A stretch of DNA of 64,000 bases from CAZLIC01 sp964559535 (GCA_964559535.1 CAZLIC010000015.1:1-64000), one strand, 5' to 3'. Numbered from the stretch's first letter, positions 50,299 through 60,229 are shown. The notes: generated by a model not told the origin, from the letters alone. Program-made: numbers and translations.

Positions 50299-51502
50299 CG
50301 CGATCCTTTTCCAGCCCGTTGCGGGCCACCAGCGCGTGAATCGCCTTTTCAAACCGTGTGCGGCGGAAAGCGAGCGTCCCTGGCGGTTTCAGCCGAACCG
50401 TGACTTTTGCAGGCCGCTTCGCGTCGCTCTTGAAGAATACCCGGAACGTGATTTCCCCCAAGCGCCAGCCTCGCCCAAAACGCACTTCGCTGGCTTTGAA
50501 ATGCCGGAGCGCCGCGCCGGAGGCATCCTTCGACTCCCAAGTGCGCACATACCGCCATGCACCATCTTCATCCTCGGCGAAGAAGTCAGCCGCCGCCGCT
50601 ACGATCCGCACGTCGAGAATCCGTTCGTCAAAGGCATGGTCAAAAACAAAATCAGGGCCGAAACGGGTGATCGGTTCGAGGGAGTAGAGGTCTCGCGCAT
50701 CCTTGCCCGCGAAGAATCCTGGACGCCCAAGGATGTGTTCAGCAAAGATCGCCGCCACTTCACCTTGCTGTCCCTTCGGCACGCCACCGATGCGCAGTAG
50801 CCCCTCGTTTGGCGCATAGCGCAGGGCTGCATATTTCACCGCACGCAGGGTAATGATCTGCTCACGGTCACCGGCCACAACCGGCGTCGTCGTAACCGGT
50901 GCGCCATGGCTGACCACAAGGTTGATCTCGCCTTCCTCTTCGTAGGGACCGAGGCGGCAGTAGTCACCCTGCAAGTCCTGCGCGAACAGTTTCATGATGG
51001 CGGCCTTGAATGCCGCTGAGGTTTCGTCGGTCAAATCAGCGCCAACGTCACGTTCTGGCCCCCGGAATTCCGCCATTGCCGTTGGTGCACGCAGCGCCTG
51101 GAAATCGGCTGCCGCCTCGAAGATCTGGTGGTGATGCAGATAGGCATGCAGCGCCACATGCTTGGCTTCGTGTTTGATCGGCGCTGACTCGGTGTCTTCG
51201 GTCTCGGGAACAGGGTAAAGGGCCACCCCTTGGCGACGCGCCTCGTTCAGGATGAGTTGCATCCCCTCAGTGCTGCCCAGTTCCGCGACGCGATGCAGGT
51301 CGGCGACAAGCCCCTCTTGCCAGCCAGTGACGGGTTCTTCGAAATACTTCGTCAGCTCCGATCTGACTGTCGGCGCCTCGGTATCGAAAGCGACCGGCAT
51401 GGCATCTTCGCCAAAGTGCCGGATGAACAGCTCCCGCATCAGCCGAAGTTCGATGCTCTTGAGAAACTTCGGATTGATGAACTTCTTGATGTCATAACCC
51501 AC
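50267..51502 (-). CDS. Unknown 411-residue protein behind a LexA-type box
   Basis: Starts at GTG 51502 with GYDIKKFINPKFLKSIELRL. The N-terminal half is helical, with HAYLHHHQIFEAAADFQALR. A central EEGEINLVVSHGAPVTTTPV stretch and a C-terminal domain with RYVRTWESKDASGAALRHFK and PAKVTVRLKPPGTLAFRRTR follow. No family is recognised. A GTTC-N7-GTTC box lies 27 bases upstream of the start codon, so expression is probably damage-inducible. With the winged-helix gene it forms a two-gene unit of unknown purpose. Confidence 0.7.
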   Translation of the reverse strand: MGYDIKKFINPKFLKSIELRLMRELFIRHFGEDAMPVAFDTEAPTVRSELTKYFEEPVTGWQEGLVADLHRVAELGSTEGMQLILNEARRQGVALYPVPETEDTESAPIKHEAKHVALHAYLHHHQIFEAAADFQALRAPTAMAEFRGPERDVGADLTDETSAAFKAAIMKLFAQDLQGDYCRLGPYEEEGEINLVVSHGAPVTTTPVVAGDREQIITLRAVKYAALRYAPNEGLLRIGGVPKGQQGEVAAIFAEHILGRPGFFAGKDARDLYSLEPITRFGPDFVFDHAFDERILDVRIVAAAADFFAEDEDGAWRYVRTWESKDASGAALRHFKASEVRFGRGWRLGEITFRVFFKSDAKRPAKVTVRLKPPGTLAFRRTRFEKAIHALVARNGLEKDRDADLVVEAAE

Positions 51503-51528
51503 GGGAGGCCCTCGCTAAAGACGTGTTT

Positions 51529-51543
51529 GTTCCGATTATGTTC
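51529..51543. promoter_or_regulatory. LexA-type SOS box (GTTC-N7-GTTC)
   Basis: GTTCCGATTATGTTC matches the direct-repeat LexA motif known from Rhodobacter and related alphaproteobacteria (GTTC-N7-GTTC). It lies between the divergent 411-residue gene and the recombinase cassette, closest to the former. LexA control would link this unit, or the recombinase side, to DNA damage. Confidence 0.7.
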
Positions 51544-51665
51544 TAGCAGCCTGATCAACCCTGAGTCGAGTCCCGGAGACGCGTTGCACACCAATTTGCC
51601 GTCGCTGGGACAGTTGTTCATCGCCATGAGTAGGAGAAGGGCAAGCCAGCACGGAATTGCCCTTC

Positions 51666-51869
51666 ATGAAACGCCCCAACTCCCTGCCACCCGACCAGAT
51701 GACCCCAGCCGCCCGCCGCGCCGAACTGTGCGAGCTGTTGGCGCTCGGACTGATCCGGCTGCGGATGAGGGAACGGGGCGAAGTCTCTGACCGGAATGGA
51801 GAAAGTTGCCTACACTGTCCGCCCGACCAATGCCTTCATGCAACTCCAACACACCGGAGAGACGCATGA
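51666..51869 (+). CDS. Small protein of the recombinase cassette
   Basis: A 67-residue protein (KRPNSLPPDQMTPAARRAEL followed by LLALGLIRLRMRERGE). This short gene with the PDQMTPAxRRAELxxLLAxGLxRLR pattern typically precedes DUF2924 and a serine recombinase in alphaproteobacterial elements. It overlaps the DUF2924 gene by 4 bases. The role is unknown. Confidence 0.75.
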   Translation: MKRPNSLPPDQMTPAARRAELCELLALGLIRLRMRERGEVSDRNGESCLHCPPDQCLHATPTHRRDA

Positions 51870-52321
51870 CGAAACCCGATCCAATCCCCGCGCGCCTGGC
51901 TGCGCTGAAGACCACATCGACGCCTGACCTGAAGGCGCAGTGGCACAACCTGTTCGAAACCGAACCGCCGCCCTTCAACCGCCGCTACCTTGAATCCCGA
52001 CTGGCCTATCGCATCCAGGAACTGGCATATGGTGGGCTGAAACCCGAGACGGTGAAAAGGTTGGAAGCCTTGGGCGAACAGCTTGATGGCGGCAACATCA
52101 CCACGCGCCGCATCCGTGCCGATCGCGACCGTCCGATCACTGGCACACGGTTGCTGCGCGAATGGCAAGGCGTCGAGCAGATCGTCACAGTGACCGTCAA
52201 CGGCTTCGAATGGCAGGGGCGGCCATACCAGTCGCTGTCGGCCATCGCCCGTGCCATCACCGGCACGCGCTGGAACGGCTGGGTGTTCTTCGGGCTGAAA
52301 AACCACCGGAGAGCGGCATGA
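51866..52321 (+). CDS. DUF2924 protein
   Basis: A 151-residue protein with the family core LKAQWHNLFETEPPPFNRRY, LESRLAYRIQELAYGG, then GTRLLREWQGVEQIVTVTVN and GFEWQGRPYQSLSAIARAIT. DUF2924 genes sit directly ahead of large serine recombinases and are thought to assist them. Start at 51866 (ATGA overlap), stop overlaps the recombinase start. Confidence 0.9.
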   Translation: MTKPDPIPARLAALKTTSTPDLKAQWHNLFETEPPPFNRRYLESRLAYRIQELAYGGLKPETVKRLEALGEQLDGGNITTRRIRADRDRPITGTRLLREWQGVEQIVTVTVNGFEWQGRPYQSLSAIARAITGTRWNGWVFFGLKNHRRAA

Positions 52322-53640
52322 ACAAACCCGTCGACAAGGCGAAGATCGTCCGGAAGCTGCGTTGCGCGGTCTACACGCGCAAATCCTCCGAGGAAGGGCT
52401 GGAGCAGGAGTTCAACAGCCTGCACGCTCAGCGCGAGGCCTGCGAATCCTACATCGCCAGCCAGCGGTCCGAGGGCTGGGTGCTGGTTCGCGACCAGTAT
52501 GACGACGGTGGCATATCCGGCGGCACGCTGGAACGCCCCGGCCTGAAACGGCTTCTGGCCGACATCGAGGACGGACTGGTCGACGTGGTGGTGGTCTACA
52601 AGATTGACCGTCTTTCCCGTTCGCTGATGGATTTCTCGAAGCTGGTCGAGGTGTTCGACCGGAACGGCGTCACCTTCGTTTCGGTCACGCAGTCGTTCAA
52701 CACTACCACCTCCATGGGGCGGCTGACGCTGAACATCCTGCTGTCCTTCGCCCAGTTCGAGCGAGAGGTGACGGCGGAACGTATCCGCGACAAGGTCCGC
52801 GCCAGCCGGATGAAGGGCATGTGGATGGGCGGCTGCCCGCCGCTGGGGTACGAGGTCAAGAACCGCAAGCTGGTCGAAAACCCTGCCGATGCTGCCCATG
52901 TTCGGTGGGTCTTCGCCCGGTTCCTCGAGATCGGTTCCGGCACACTGCTGGCGCGGGAGTTGGCCGAACGGGGCGTCACCACCGCTCGTGGCCACCGGAT
53001 CGACAAGAAATTCATCTATCGGATGCTTAACAACCGGGTCTACATCGGCGAGGCAGTGCACAAGGGGGCCAGCTATCCCGGCGAGCATGCTGCGATCGTC
53101 GAGCGGGAGGTCTGGGACAAGGTCCACGCCATCCTGACCGAGAGCCCGAGAAAGCGCGCCGCCCGAACCCGCGCCGACACGCCCGCGCTGCTTCGGGGAT
53201 TGTTGTATGGGCCTGATGGGGCTGCCTTCTCGCCAACCCACACCCGAAAGGGCGGACGGCTTTACCGCTACTACGTCAGCCAGACGGTCCTGAAGCATGG
53301 CGCCGGGTCGTGCCCTGTGGGCCGCGTGCCCGCTGGCGAGATCGAGGCTGCCGTCATTGACCAGATGCGCATCGTGTTTCGCCAACCCGAAATCGTCGCG
53401 GGCACGTGGAAGGCGGCCAGAGATAAAGATGCTGGGATCAACGAAGCTGAGACCTACGCAGCCCTGACCCGGCTTGACCCGCTATGGAATGAAATGTTCC
53501 CAGCCGAACAGGCGCGCATCGTGGCGCTGCTGGTGGAGCGGGTCGACATCGGCACCGATGGGCTGAATGTGCGATTGCGCAAGGACGGTCTGGCAGCGTT
53601 GGCGCGCGAGATGCGCGCAGAGGTGGGAGCGGCGGCATGA
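52318..53640 (+). CDS. Large serine recombinase (probable integrase)
   Basis: A 440-residue recombinase. The N-terminal resolvase domain has the catalytic serine in CAVYTRKSSEEGLEQEFNSL, then VVYKIDRLSRSLMDFSKLVE and LLSFAQFEREVTAERIRDKV. The recombinase domain follows (PPLGYEVKNRKL; RGVTTARGHRIDKKFIYRML), then a zinc-ribbon-like region around 310-330. Start 52318 is used because it overlaps the DUF2924 stop as ATGA. It is the best candidate for inserting and excising the element. Confidence 0.93.
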   Translation: MNKPVDKAKIVRKLRCAVYTRKSSEEGLEQEFNSLHAQREACESYIASQRSEGWVLVRDQYDDGGISGGTLERPGLKRLLADIEDGLVDVVVVYKIDRLSRSLMDFSKLVEVFDRNGVTFVSVTQSFNTTTSMGRLTLNILLSFAQFEREVTAERIRDKVRASRMKGMWMGGCPPLGYEVKNRKLVENPADAAHVRWVFARFLEIGSGTLLARELAERGVTTARGHRIDKKFIYRMLNNRVYIGEAVHKGASYPGEHAAIVEREVWDKVHAILTESPRKRAARTRADTPALLRGLLYGPDGAAFSPTHTRKGGRLYRYYVSQTVLKHGAGSCPVGRVPAGEIEAAVIDQMRIVFRQPEIVAGTWKAARDKDAGINEAETYAALTRLDPLWNEMFPAEQARIVALLVERVDIGTDGLNVRLRKDGLAALAREMRAEVGAAA

Positions 53641-54047
53641 CGCGCGCGCAGGCGATCCCTGATACAATCACCGTCCATGTGCCCTTCAGCCTTGTGAAGC
53701 GCGGCGGGCGGAAGGAGATGGTCTTGCCACCCAGTGCCACCGCCGTGACCAAGATTGACGGCACTCTTGTCAAGGCGCTCGCGCGGGCCTTCCGGTGGAA
53801 ACGGATGCTGGACTCGGGCGCGTTCACGTCGGTCACGGAAATCGCCGCGCACGAAAAGCTGTCTTTCACCTACATCTCCCGCGTCGTGCGGCTCAGTCTG
53901 CTGGCGCCCGATATCGTCGATGCGATCATGGCAGGGCATCAGCCGCCGACGATGATGCTGGCAAACCTTCTGGAGGATGTGCCAGTGGACTGGCAGATGC
54001 AGCGGGCACTGTGGCTGACGGACACCAATCTGCCGGGCCAGTCCTGA
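53637..54047 (+). CDS. HTH protein of the recombinase cassette
   Basis: A 136-residue protein, coupled to the recombinase by a 4-base overlap. Contains a helix-turn-helix (SVTEIAAHEKLSFTYISRVV) after a strand PFSLVKRGGRKEMVLP and a hydrophobic C-terminal segment. This trio (DUF2924, recombinase, HTH) is conserved in related elements; the HTH protein may direct recombination, like an excisionase. That role is inference. Confidence 0.8.
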   Translation: MTRAQAIPDTITVHVPFSLVKRGGRKEMVLPPSATAVTKIDGTLVKALARAFRWKRMLDSGAFTSVTEIAAHEKLSFTYISRVVRLSLLAPDIVDAIMAGHQPPTMMLANLLEDVPVDWQMQRALWLTDTNLPGQS

Positions 54048-54160
54048 CCGCCGCGCGGCGCATCGCCAAAGCCAAAGGGCGCAGATTCGGGCGTGCAAAC
54101 GCGACTTTCGCGCGATAGGGTCATGGAAAACAAGCCATTTTACGTATTGGTGAGCCACCC

Positions 54161-57100
54161 ATGTCCGACAGTCTGTCCAACCTGATCCTGTCCCTGACCC
54201 CCGAAGATGGCTCGACCATCGGCAACGGGGCCATGATGGCGCTTCTGCGTGAACAGGTCTCCACCCTGACGGATGACGACTATGCGGCTGCCCGCGATGC
54301 GCTGGTGGATGAAGGTCTGCTCGGGCGCGGCAAGGGGCGTGGTGGGTCCATCTTTCGCATCACCGGTGAAGACGAGGGTGATGCGGATGATACCGAGGAT
54401 GACTTCGAACTGACCGCACCGGAGGAAACGGCACCCCGGCCGCGCAAGGCCAAAGCGGCAGGCACACGGGCGGCCCCGCGCAAATCTGGTGAGCCGGTGC
54501 AAGTGGTGTCCTATCGCCATGGCGAGACGCGGGTGAACAACCCCGAGGTGGGGATGGTGCATGCGGGCACCGATCCGGACGGGGCGAAGACCACTTGGGC
54601 CTATGACCCGCATCTGGACCCGGTGCTGAACTTCGACTCTGGCCGCGCCGGGGTGGAAAGGCTGATCGACGACGCGCTGGCCAGCGGCGACGCGCAGGCG
54701 ATGAAGGACGCGCTTCTGGAACTGAAGCGGATGCAGGCCCCTTACCTGACCTGGACCGGCAAGGCGGAACGCACGTCGTTTCAGGTGGATACCGTGTCCC
54801 TGCATGTCCATGAACGGGTGGACCCGGCGACGATCCTTGCGGCGGCGGCGCGGCGGTTGAAGGGCAAGGATGCCCCCAGCCAGTGGCGGCAGCCTGATCT
54901 GTTCGCGGCCCCGTTCGAGAATCTGCCGCTGCGCCAGGCGCTGGATTTCTATCACCATGAAAAGGGGTGGTCGAACCGGCTGGTGTCGGGCGACAGCCTG
55001 CTGGTGATGAACTCGCTGCTGACCAAGGAGAGCATGGGCGGCAAGGTGCAGATGATCTACATCGACCCGCCCTATGGCATCAAATACGGGTCGAACTTTC
55101 AGCCTTTCACCAACAAGCGCGACGTAAAGGACCGGTCAGACGCGGATCTGACGCAGGAACCCGAGATGATCAAGGCGTTCCGCGACACCTGGGAACTGGG
55201 CATCCATTCCTACCTGACCTATCTGCGTGACCGGCTGGTGCTGGCCCGAGACTTGCTGAACGAGAGCGGGTCGGTGTTCGTGCAGATTTCGGACGAGAAT
55301 TTGCACCATGTGCGGGAATTGATGGATGAGACTTTCGGGGCCCGCAACCTCGTCAGTGTGGTCACTTTCAAAAAAACAACCGGTGCTGGTAGTCCTACGG
55401 GTGGAACAAATGTCTTGGCCGCTACCAACGATTATATCGTTTGGTATGCCAAGGACCTTTCCAAAGTGAAATATCGGCAACTCTACCTGACGCGAGGCGG
55501 CGAAGGTTGGGTGAACTACGATTATGTCCGCGACAGTGAGGGACAACATCGACGTCTCACTCGGAACGAAGGTAGTGATTGGTCATCGCTGCCTGACACG
55601 GCGACAGTCTATCGGCGAGACAACTTGACTTCCACTTCTTCTGCTGGCGATGCAGCAAAGCCATTTGAGTTTCTGGGAGACTCGTATTCACCTTTTCCGG
55701 GCGGCTGGAAAACGTCGATTGCAACAGGAATGCCTCGAATCCTTAAATCCGAACGGATGGAGGCCTACGGAAAAACGCTGGCATATCGTCGATTTGCAAA
55801 TGATTTCCCATGGTTCAAGATAACAAACCTCTGGGATGACACTGTTACAGGCGGATTTGCTGAAAGCAGATTCTATGTCGTTCAAACCGGCATAAAGGTA
55901 ATCGAACGTTGCATGCTGATGACGACCGACCCCGGCGATCTGGTACTCGACCCCACCTGCGGTTCGGGCACCACCGCCTTTGTGGCCGAAAAATGGGGGC
56001 GGCGCTGGATCACCTGCGACACGTCCCGCGTGGCGATCACCCTTGCCAAACAGCGGCTGATGACCGCCAGCTTTGACTACTTTGCCCTGCGCTATCCGCA
56101 CGAAGGGCTGAAAGGCGGCTTCGACTATGAAACCGTGCCGCATATCACGCTGAAATCCATCGCCAACAACCCAGACATCGACACGATCCATGCCGAGGAT
56201 CACCCAAAGATCACGGCGGCCCTGACCGCGCTCAACGCCGCCCTCACCACCGCCCCGCCGCTGCCCTTCCGCCCCGCCCAAGGGGTGCGCAAGGGCAAGC
56301 CGGTCAGTTTTCGCGATGGCGACACCTTGCACGAATGGGAGGTGCCCTTCGACTGGCCGCTGGACAAGGACGACAAGCCCCTCTGGCCCGCCGCCGCCCG
56401 CGCGACTTTCGATGCCTTCCACAGCGCGCGGCAGGCGATGCAGCGCCGCATGGATGCCAGCATTCAGGCCCATGCCGAACAGGAAACCCTGTATGACAAG
56501 CCCCGCATCGACCGGAACCGCCTGCGCATCACCGGTCCGTTCAGCGTCGAGGCCGTGCCCGCGCCCACGGTGCTGTCGCTCGATGACAGCTTGCCGCCGG
56601 CAGAAGCCAACGACAGCATCGCCCGCACCGGCGAAACCTCGCGCCAGTCGCTCTGGCGCGACGAGTTGCTGAAAACCGGCGTCCGCGCCAAAGGCGGCGC
56701 GCGCCTGACCTTTGCCGAGTTCGAAACGCTGCCGGGCCTGCGCCACCTGCACGCATCCGGCTCGCTGACCGACACCGGCGAACGGGTCGTCGTCAGTTTC
56801 GGTCCCGAACATGCGGCCCTTGAACAGCGGCAGGTGGAACTGGCCCTGACCGAGGCCGAAACCCTGCGCCCCGCGCCGAAGTTCATCCTGTTCTGCGCCT
56901 TCACCTTCGACCCCGAGGCCGCCAAGGACATCGACGAGGTGAACTGGCCCGGCGTCACGCTGCTGAAGGCGCAGATGAACACCGACCTTCTGACCGAGGA
57001 TCTGAAAAAGGCGCGATCCTCGAACCAGTCGTTCTGGTTGATGGGCCAGCCCGACGTGGAACTACGCAAGCGCAAGGATGGGATGTGGGAGGTCGAGGTC

Positions 57101-57421
57101 AACGGCTTTGACTATTTCGACCCCAAGGCGGGTGATCTGGTGTCGGGCGGCAAGAAGCAGATCGCGATGTGGTCGCTGGATACCGACTACGACCAGCGGT
57201 CCCTGATGCCGCATCAGGTGTTCTTTCCGATGGCCGACGCCAAGGGCGGCTGGAACCGCCTGAAGGCGACGGTGCGGTCAGAACTGGACGAAGACCTGCT
57301 GGAGCAGTTCCACGGCACCGTGTCGCTGCCCTTTGCGGCGGGTGACAACCGGCGCATCGCGGTGAAAATCGTCGATGACCGCGGGATCGAGTCCCTCAAG
57401 ATCATGCCGCTTGGGGACTGA
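54161..57421 (+). CDS. Type III restriction-modification methyltransferase (Mod)
   Basis: A 1086-residue beta-class N6-adenine methyltransferase. The N-terminal ~230 residues include a winged-helix-like start and a charged linker. Motif IV DPPYG is at 302 (MIYIDPPYGIKYGSNFQPF). The target-recognition region spans ~395-590 and is much more AT-rich than the rest. Motif I DPTCGSGTTAFVAEKWGRR is at ~597. The long C-terminal part (~640-1086) is specific to this Mod subfamily. It lies 3 bases ahead of the restriction subunit, with which it forms a complex. It marks one strand of an asymmetric site. Confidence 0.92.
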   Translation: MSDSLSNLILSLTPEDGSTIGNGAMMALLREQVSTLTDDDYAAARDALVDEGLLGRGKGRGGSIFRITGEDEGDADDTEDDFELTAPEETAPRPRKAKAAGTRAAPRKSGEPVQVVSYRHGETRVNNPEVGMVHAGTDPDGAKTTWAYDPHLDPVLNFDSGRAGVERLIDDALASGDAQAMKDALLELKRMQAPYLTWTGKAERTSFQVDTVSLHVHERVDPATILAAAARRLKGKDAPSQWRQPDLFAAPFENLPLRQALDFYHHEKGWSNRLVSGDSLLVMNSLLTKESMGGKVQMIYIDPPYGIKYGSNFQPFTNKRDVKDRSDADLTQEPEMIKAFRDTWELGIHSYLTYLRDRLVLARDLLNESGSVFVQISDENLHHVRELMDETFGARNLVSVVTFKKTTGAGSPTGGTNVLAATNDYIVWYAKDLSKVKYRQLYLTRGGEGWVNYDYVRDSEGQHRRLTRNEGSDWSSLPDTATVYRRDNLTSTSSAGDAAKPFEFLGDSYSPFPGGWKTSIATGMPRILKSERMEAYGKTLAYRRFANDFPWFKITNLWDDTVTGGFAESRFYVVQTGIKVIERCMLMTTDPGDLVLDPTCGSGTTAFVAEKWGRRWITCDTSRVAITLAKQRLMTASFDYFALRYPHEGLKGGFDYETVPHITLKSIANNPDIDTIHAEDHPKITAALTALNAALTTAPPLPFRPAQGVRKGKPVSFRDGDTLHEWEVPFDWPLDKDDKPLWPAAARATFDAFHSARQAMQRRMDASIQAHAEQETLYDKPRIDRNRLRITGPFSVEAVPAPTVLSLDDSLPPAEANDSIARTGETSRQSLWRDELLKTGVRAKGGARLTFAEFETLPGLRHLHASGSLTDTGERVVVSFGPEHAALEQRQVELALTEAETLRPAPKFILFCAFTFDPEAAKDIDEVNWPGVTLLKAQMNTDLLTEDLKKARSSNQSFWLMGQPDVELRKRKDGMWEVEVNGFDYFDPKAGDLVSGGKKQIAMWSLDTDYDQRSLMPHQVFFPMADAKGGWNRLKATVRSELDEDLLEQFHGTVSLPFAAGDNRRIAVKIVDDRGIESLKIMPLGD

Positions 57422-57424
57422 TCC

Positions 57425-60229
57425 ATGTCGCTGATCATCAACACGCCCTACGTCTGCCCCGCCCAGCATTGGGTGGATGCCCCCGGTGGCAAGCTGGTCA
57501 TCAAGCCCGAACGTCGGCCTGCCAGCTATGAGGTGTTCGACGCCCGCAACAACACCAAGCGGACCGAGGTGCTGGCGCTGGTGAACACCATTCGCGCCCG
57601 CGTGGACGCCTGGCGTGAAGCAGGCTGGCCCGGCGTGACCATCGTGACCCGCAAGCTTCTGGAACACTGGCACGACCGCGAGGCGCGGCCGCTGCCGTTC
57701 TATTTCTGCCAGTTGGAAGCGATTGAGACCCTGATCTGGTGGGTCGAGGGGGCGGAGGCGTTCAAGCAGGGCATCGCCATTCCCGGCGACGGCGGGACCT
57801 GGGAGCGTCTTTGCAACAAGATGGCGACCGGTGCGGGCAAGACGACCGTGATGGCGATGATCATCACCTGGCAGGTGCTGAACGCGCTGACCTACCCCAA
57901 GCGGAACAAGGATTTCAGCCGCGCGGTGTTCATCGTGGCGCCCGGTCTGACGGTGAAGGAACGCCTGCAGGTGCTGCTGCCGAGCGAGGGCAGCTATTAC
58001 GACGAGTTCAACCTCTGCCCGTCCGAGGCGCTGCGGCAAAAGCTGAACCAGGCCGAAGTGCTGATCGAGAACTGGCACACGCTGATGCCGCTGAAAGAGG
58101 TGGACCGCTCGGTCGTGAAAAAGGGCCGGGAGTCGGACGAGGCCTACACCCGCCGCGTGCTGGGCAAGCTGGCCGTGCACAAGGACATCATCGTCATCAA
58201 CGACGAGGCGCACCACGCCTATCGCAAGCCGCCCGAGGTGAAGATTTCCAAGAAGCAGGCCGAGGAACAGGGCATCGACCTCGACGAAGCCACCCGCTGG
58301 ATCGAGGGGCTGGACCGTATCCACAAGACGCGGCGCATCCAGCGTTGCTTTGATCTGTCCGCCACGCCCTTTGCGCCGACGGGAAAGAAAAGCACCGACA
58401 CGGCACTGTTCGACTGGATCATCTCGGACTTCGGTCTGAACGACGCGATCGAGGCCGGGCTGGTCAAGACGCCGCGCGTCGTGGTTCGCGACGACGCCTT
58501 GCCGGATGCCAAGACCCTGAGGTCAAAGCTCTACCACATCTACCGCGATCCATCGGTGTCGGAGGATCTGAACCGGGCCAAAGCCGAACCGCACGAGGCA
58601 CTGCCGAAGCTGGTTCAGGATGCCTACACGCTGCTTGGTGCCGACTGGCGCGAGACACAAAGGCAGTGGAAGGAAGCGGGGCATCATTCGCCTCCGGTCA
58701 TGTTGACGGTCTGCAACCGCACCGAGACGGCCGCTCGCGTGGAGAACTATTTCAACAAGGGCGACTCGCACTGGCCCGAACTGAACGCCCCGAACAGGAC
58801 GCTGCGCGTTGACAGCAAGGTGCTCGACAAGGCGGAGATCGGCGAAGCCGCGACCTCGGACAAGGACTATGAGGCCCGGCTGAAGGGTATCGTTGATGCC
58901 GCAGACCTGCCAGGGACGCGAAAGCAACAGCTGCTTGGCATGAAGAAGGAAGAACTGCTGCGCGAGATCGTCGACAACGTGGGCAAGCGCGGGGCTGCGG
59001 GCCAGGACCTGCAGAACGTGATCTCCGTCGCGATGCTGTCCGAAGGCTGGGACGCCAAGAACGTCACGCATATCATGGGTTTGCGCGCGTTCACCTCGCA
59101 GCTTCTGTGCGAGCAGGTGGTCGGCCGCGGTCTGCGCCGGGTTTCCTACGACACCGATGAAAACGGCCTTTTCCTGCCCGAGTATGTGAACGTCTTCGGC
59201 GTTCCGCTGTCCATCTCGGAAACCGACGAGGGTGGTGACCCGCCGCCACCGCCAAAACCGACCACGCAGATCGAAGTCATCCTCGACCGCGCCCACCTTG
59301 AAATCAAATGGCCCAACGTGCTGCGCGTCGAAACCGTAGTGAAGCCGCAGTTGACCATTGCCTGGGACAAGGTGCCCGCTCTGGTCCTCGATCCGGCCTC
59401 CACTCCGATCAGCGCAGATCTGGCTCCTGCCTTGGGTGGTGCGACCGACATGGGTCAGGTCTCCGCCATCGATCTGGAGCGACTTCCCGACGGCTTCAGG
59501 CTGCAGCGGCTCGTGTTTCAGGCGGCACGAAAGGGATTTGCCGAGTTGCGCCACAGCTTTTCTGGAACCGAAGAGTACCTTGCTGCGCAGCTGGTCCGCA
59601 TCGTCGAGACCTTCCTGACCTCCAAGCTCCTCGACATTCCATCACTGTTTCACTCTGACCCGCTGCGTCGCAGGATCCTGATTGCACTGAACATCGACCT
59701 TGTCGTCCAGCACGTCATGCGTCACATCACCGAGCAGAACACGGAACGGCTCACGCCCATCTTTGACGAAGAAAACCCCATCGGTGCCACTGGCCAGATG
59801 CGCACTTGGTACACCTCCAAGCCGTGCTTCCCGGCGATCAAATCGCACATCAGCCATCTTGTCGGCGATTCCGCGTGGGAGGGTCACGCAGCGAATGTGT
59901 TCGAGGGTCGAGACGAGGTGATCGCCTACGCGAAGAACGATCATCTGGGCTTTCAGATCCAGTACATGTGGGCCGGCTCGCGCCGTCGCTACGTCCCAGA
60001 TTTCCTTGTCAGGCTGTCCAGCGGCAAGATGCTCGCGCTTGAGATCAAGGGAACCGACAGCCCGCAGAACAAGGCCAAGCGCGACGCCTTGAGTGAATGG
60101 GTCAAGGCGATCAACGGAACTGGGGGATTTGGGCAGTGGGCGTGGGATGTCGCGTTCAAGCCATCTGATGTGCAGGATATCGTCACCAAGCACGCAAATG
60201 CGGCCGTCCCAGAACCGGTTGGCAAATGA
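57425..60229 (+). CDS. Type III restriction enzyme subunit (Res), BPTD_3080-like
   Basis: A 934-residue helicase-nuclease. Walker A is KMATGAGKTTVMAMIITWQV (~135-145), the DEAH motif is in DIIVINDEAHHAY (~258), and SF2 motif VI-like residues are in LLCEQVVGRGLRRVSYDTD. The C-terminal PD-(D/E)XK nuclease is at ~857-880 (VPDFLVRLSSGKMLALEIKG). With Mod it cleaves unmodified DNA after ATP-driven movement between two head-to-head sites; that is family knowledge. The name BPTD_3080 comes from memory of database naming. Confidence 0.9.
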   Translation: MSLIINTPYVCPAQHWVDAPGGKLVIKPERRPASYEVFDARNNTKRTEVLALVNTIRARVDAWREAGWPGVTIVTRKLLEHWHDREARPLPFYFCQLEAIETLIWWVEGAEAFKQGIAIPGDGGTWERLCNKMATGAGKTTVMAMIITWQVLNALTYPKRNKDFSRAVFIVAPGLTVKERLQVLLPSEGSYYDEFNLCPSEALRQKLNQAEVLIENWHTLMPLKEVDRSVVKKGRESDEAYTRRVLGKLAVHKDIIVINDEAHHAYRKPPEVKISKKQAEEQGIDLDEATRWIEGLDRIHKTRRIQRCFDLSATPFAPTGKKSTDTALFDWIISDFGLNDAIEAGLVKTPRVVVRDDALPDAKTLRSKLYHIYRDPSVSEDLNRAKAEPHEALPKLVQDAYTLLGADWRETQRQWKEAGHHSPPVMLTVCNRTETAARVENYFNKGDSHWPELNAPNRTLRVDSKVLDKAEIGEAATSDKDYEARLKGIVDAADLPGTRKQQLLGMKKEELLREIVDNVGKRGAAGQDLQNVISVAMLSEGWDAKNVTHIMGLRAFTSQLLCEQVVGRGLRRVSYDTDENGLFLPEYVNVFGVPLSISETDEGGDPPPPPKPTTQIEVILDRAHLEIKWPNVLRVETVVKPQLTIAWDKVPALVLDPASTPISADLAPALGGATDMGQVSAIDLERLPDGFRLQRLVFQAARKGFAELRHSFSGTEEYLAAQLVRIVETFLTSKLLDIPSLFHSDPLRRRILIALNIDLVVQHVMRHITEQNTERLTPIFDEENPIGATGQMRTWYTSKPCFPAIKSHISHLVGDSAWEGHAANVFEGRDEVIAYAKNDHLGFQIQYMWAGSRRRYVPDFLVRLSSGKMLALEIKGTDSPQNKAKRDALSEWVKAINGTGGFGQWAWDVAFKPSDVQDIVTKHANAAVPEPVGK

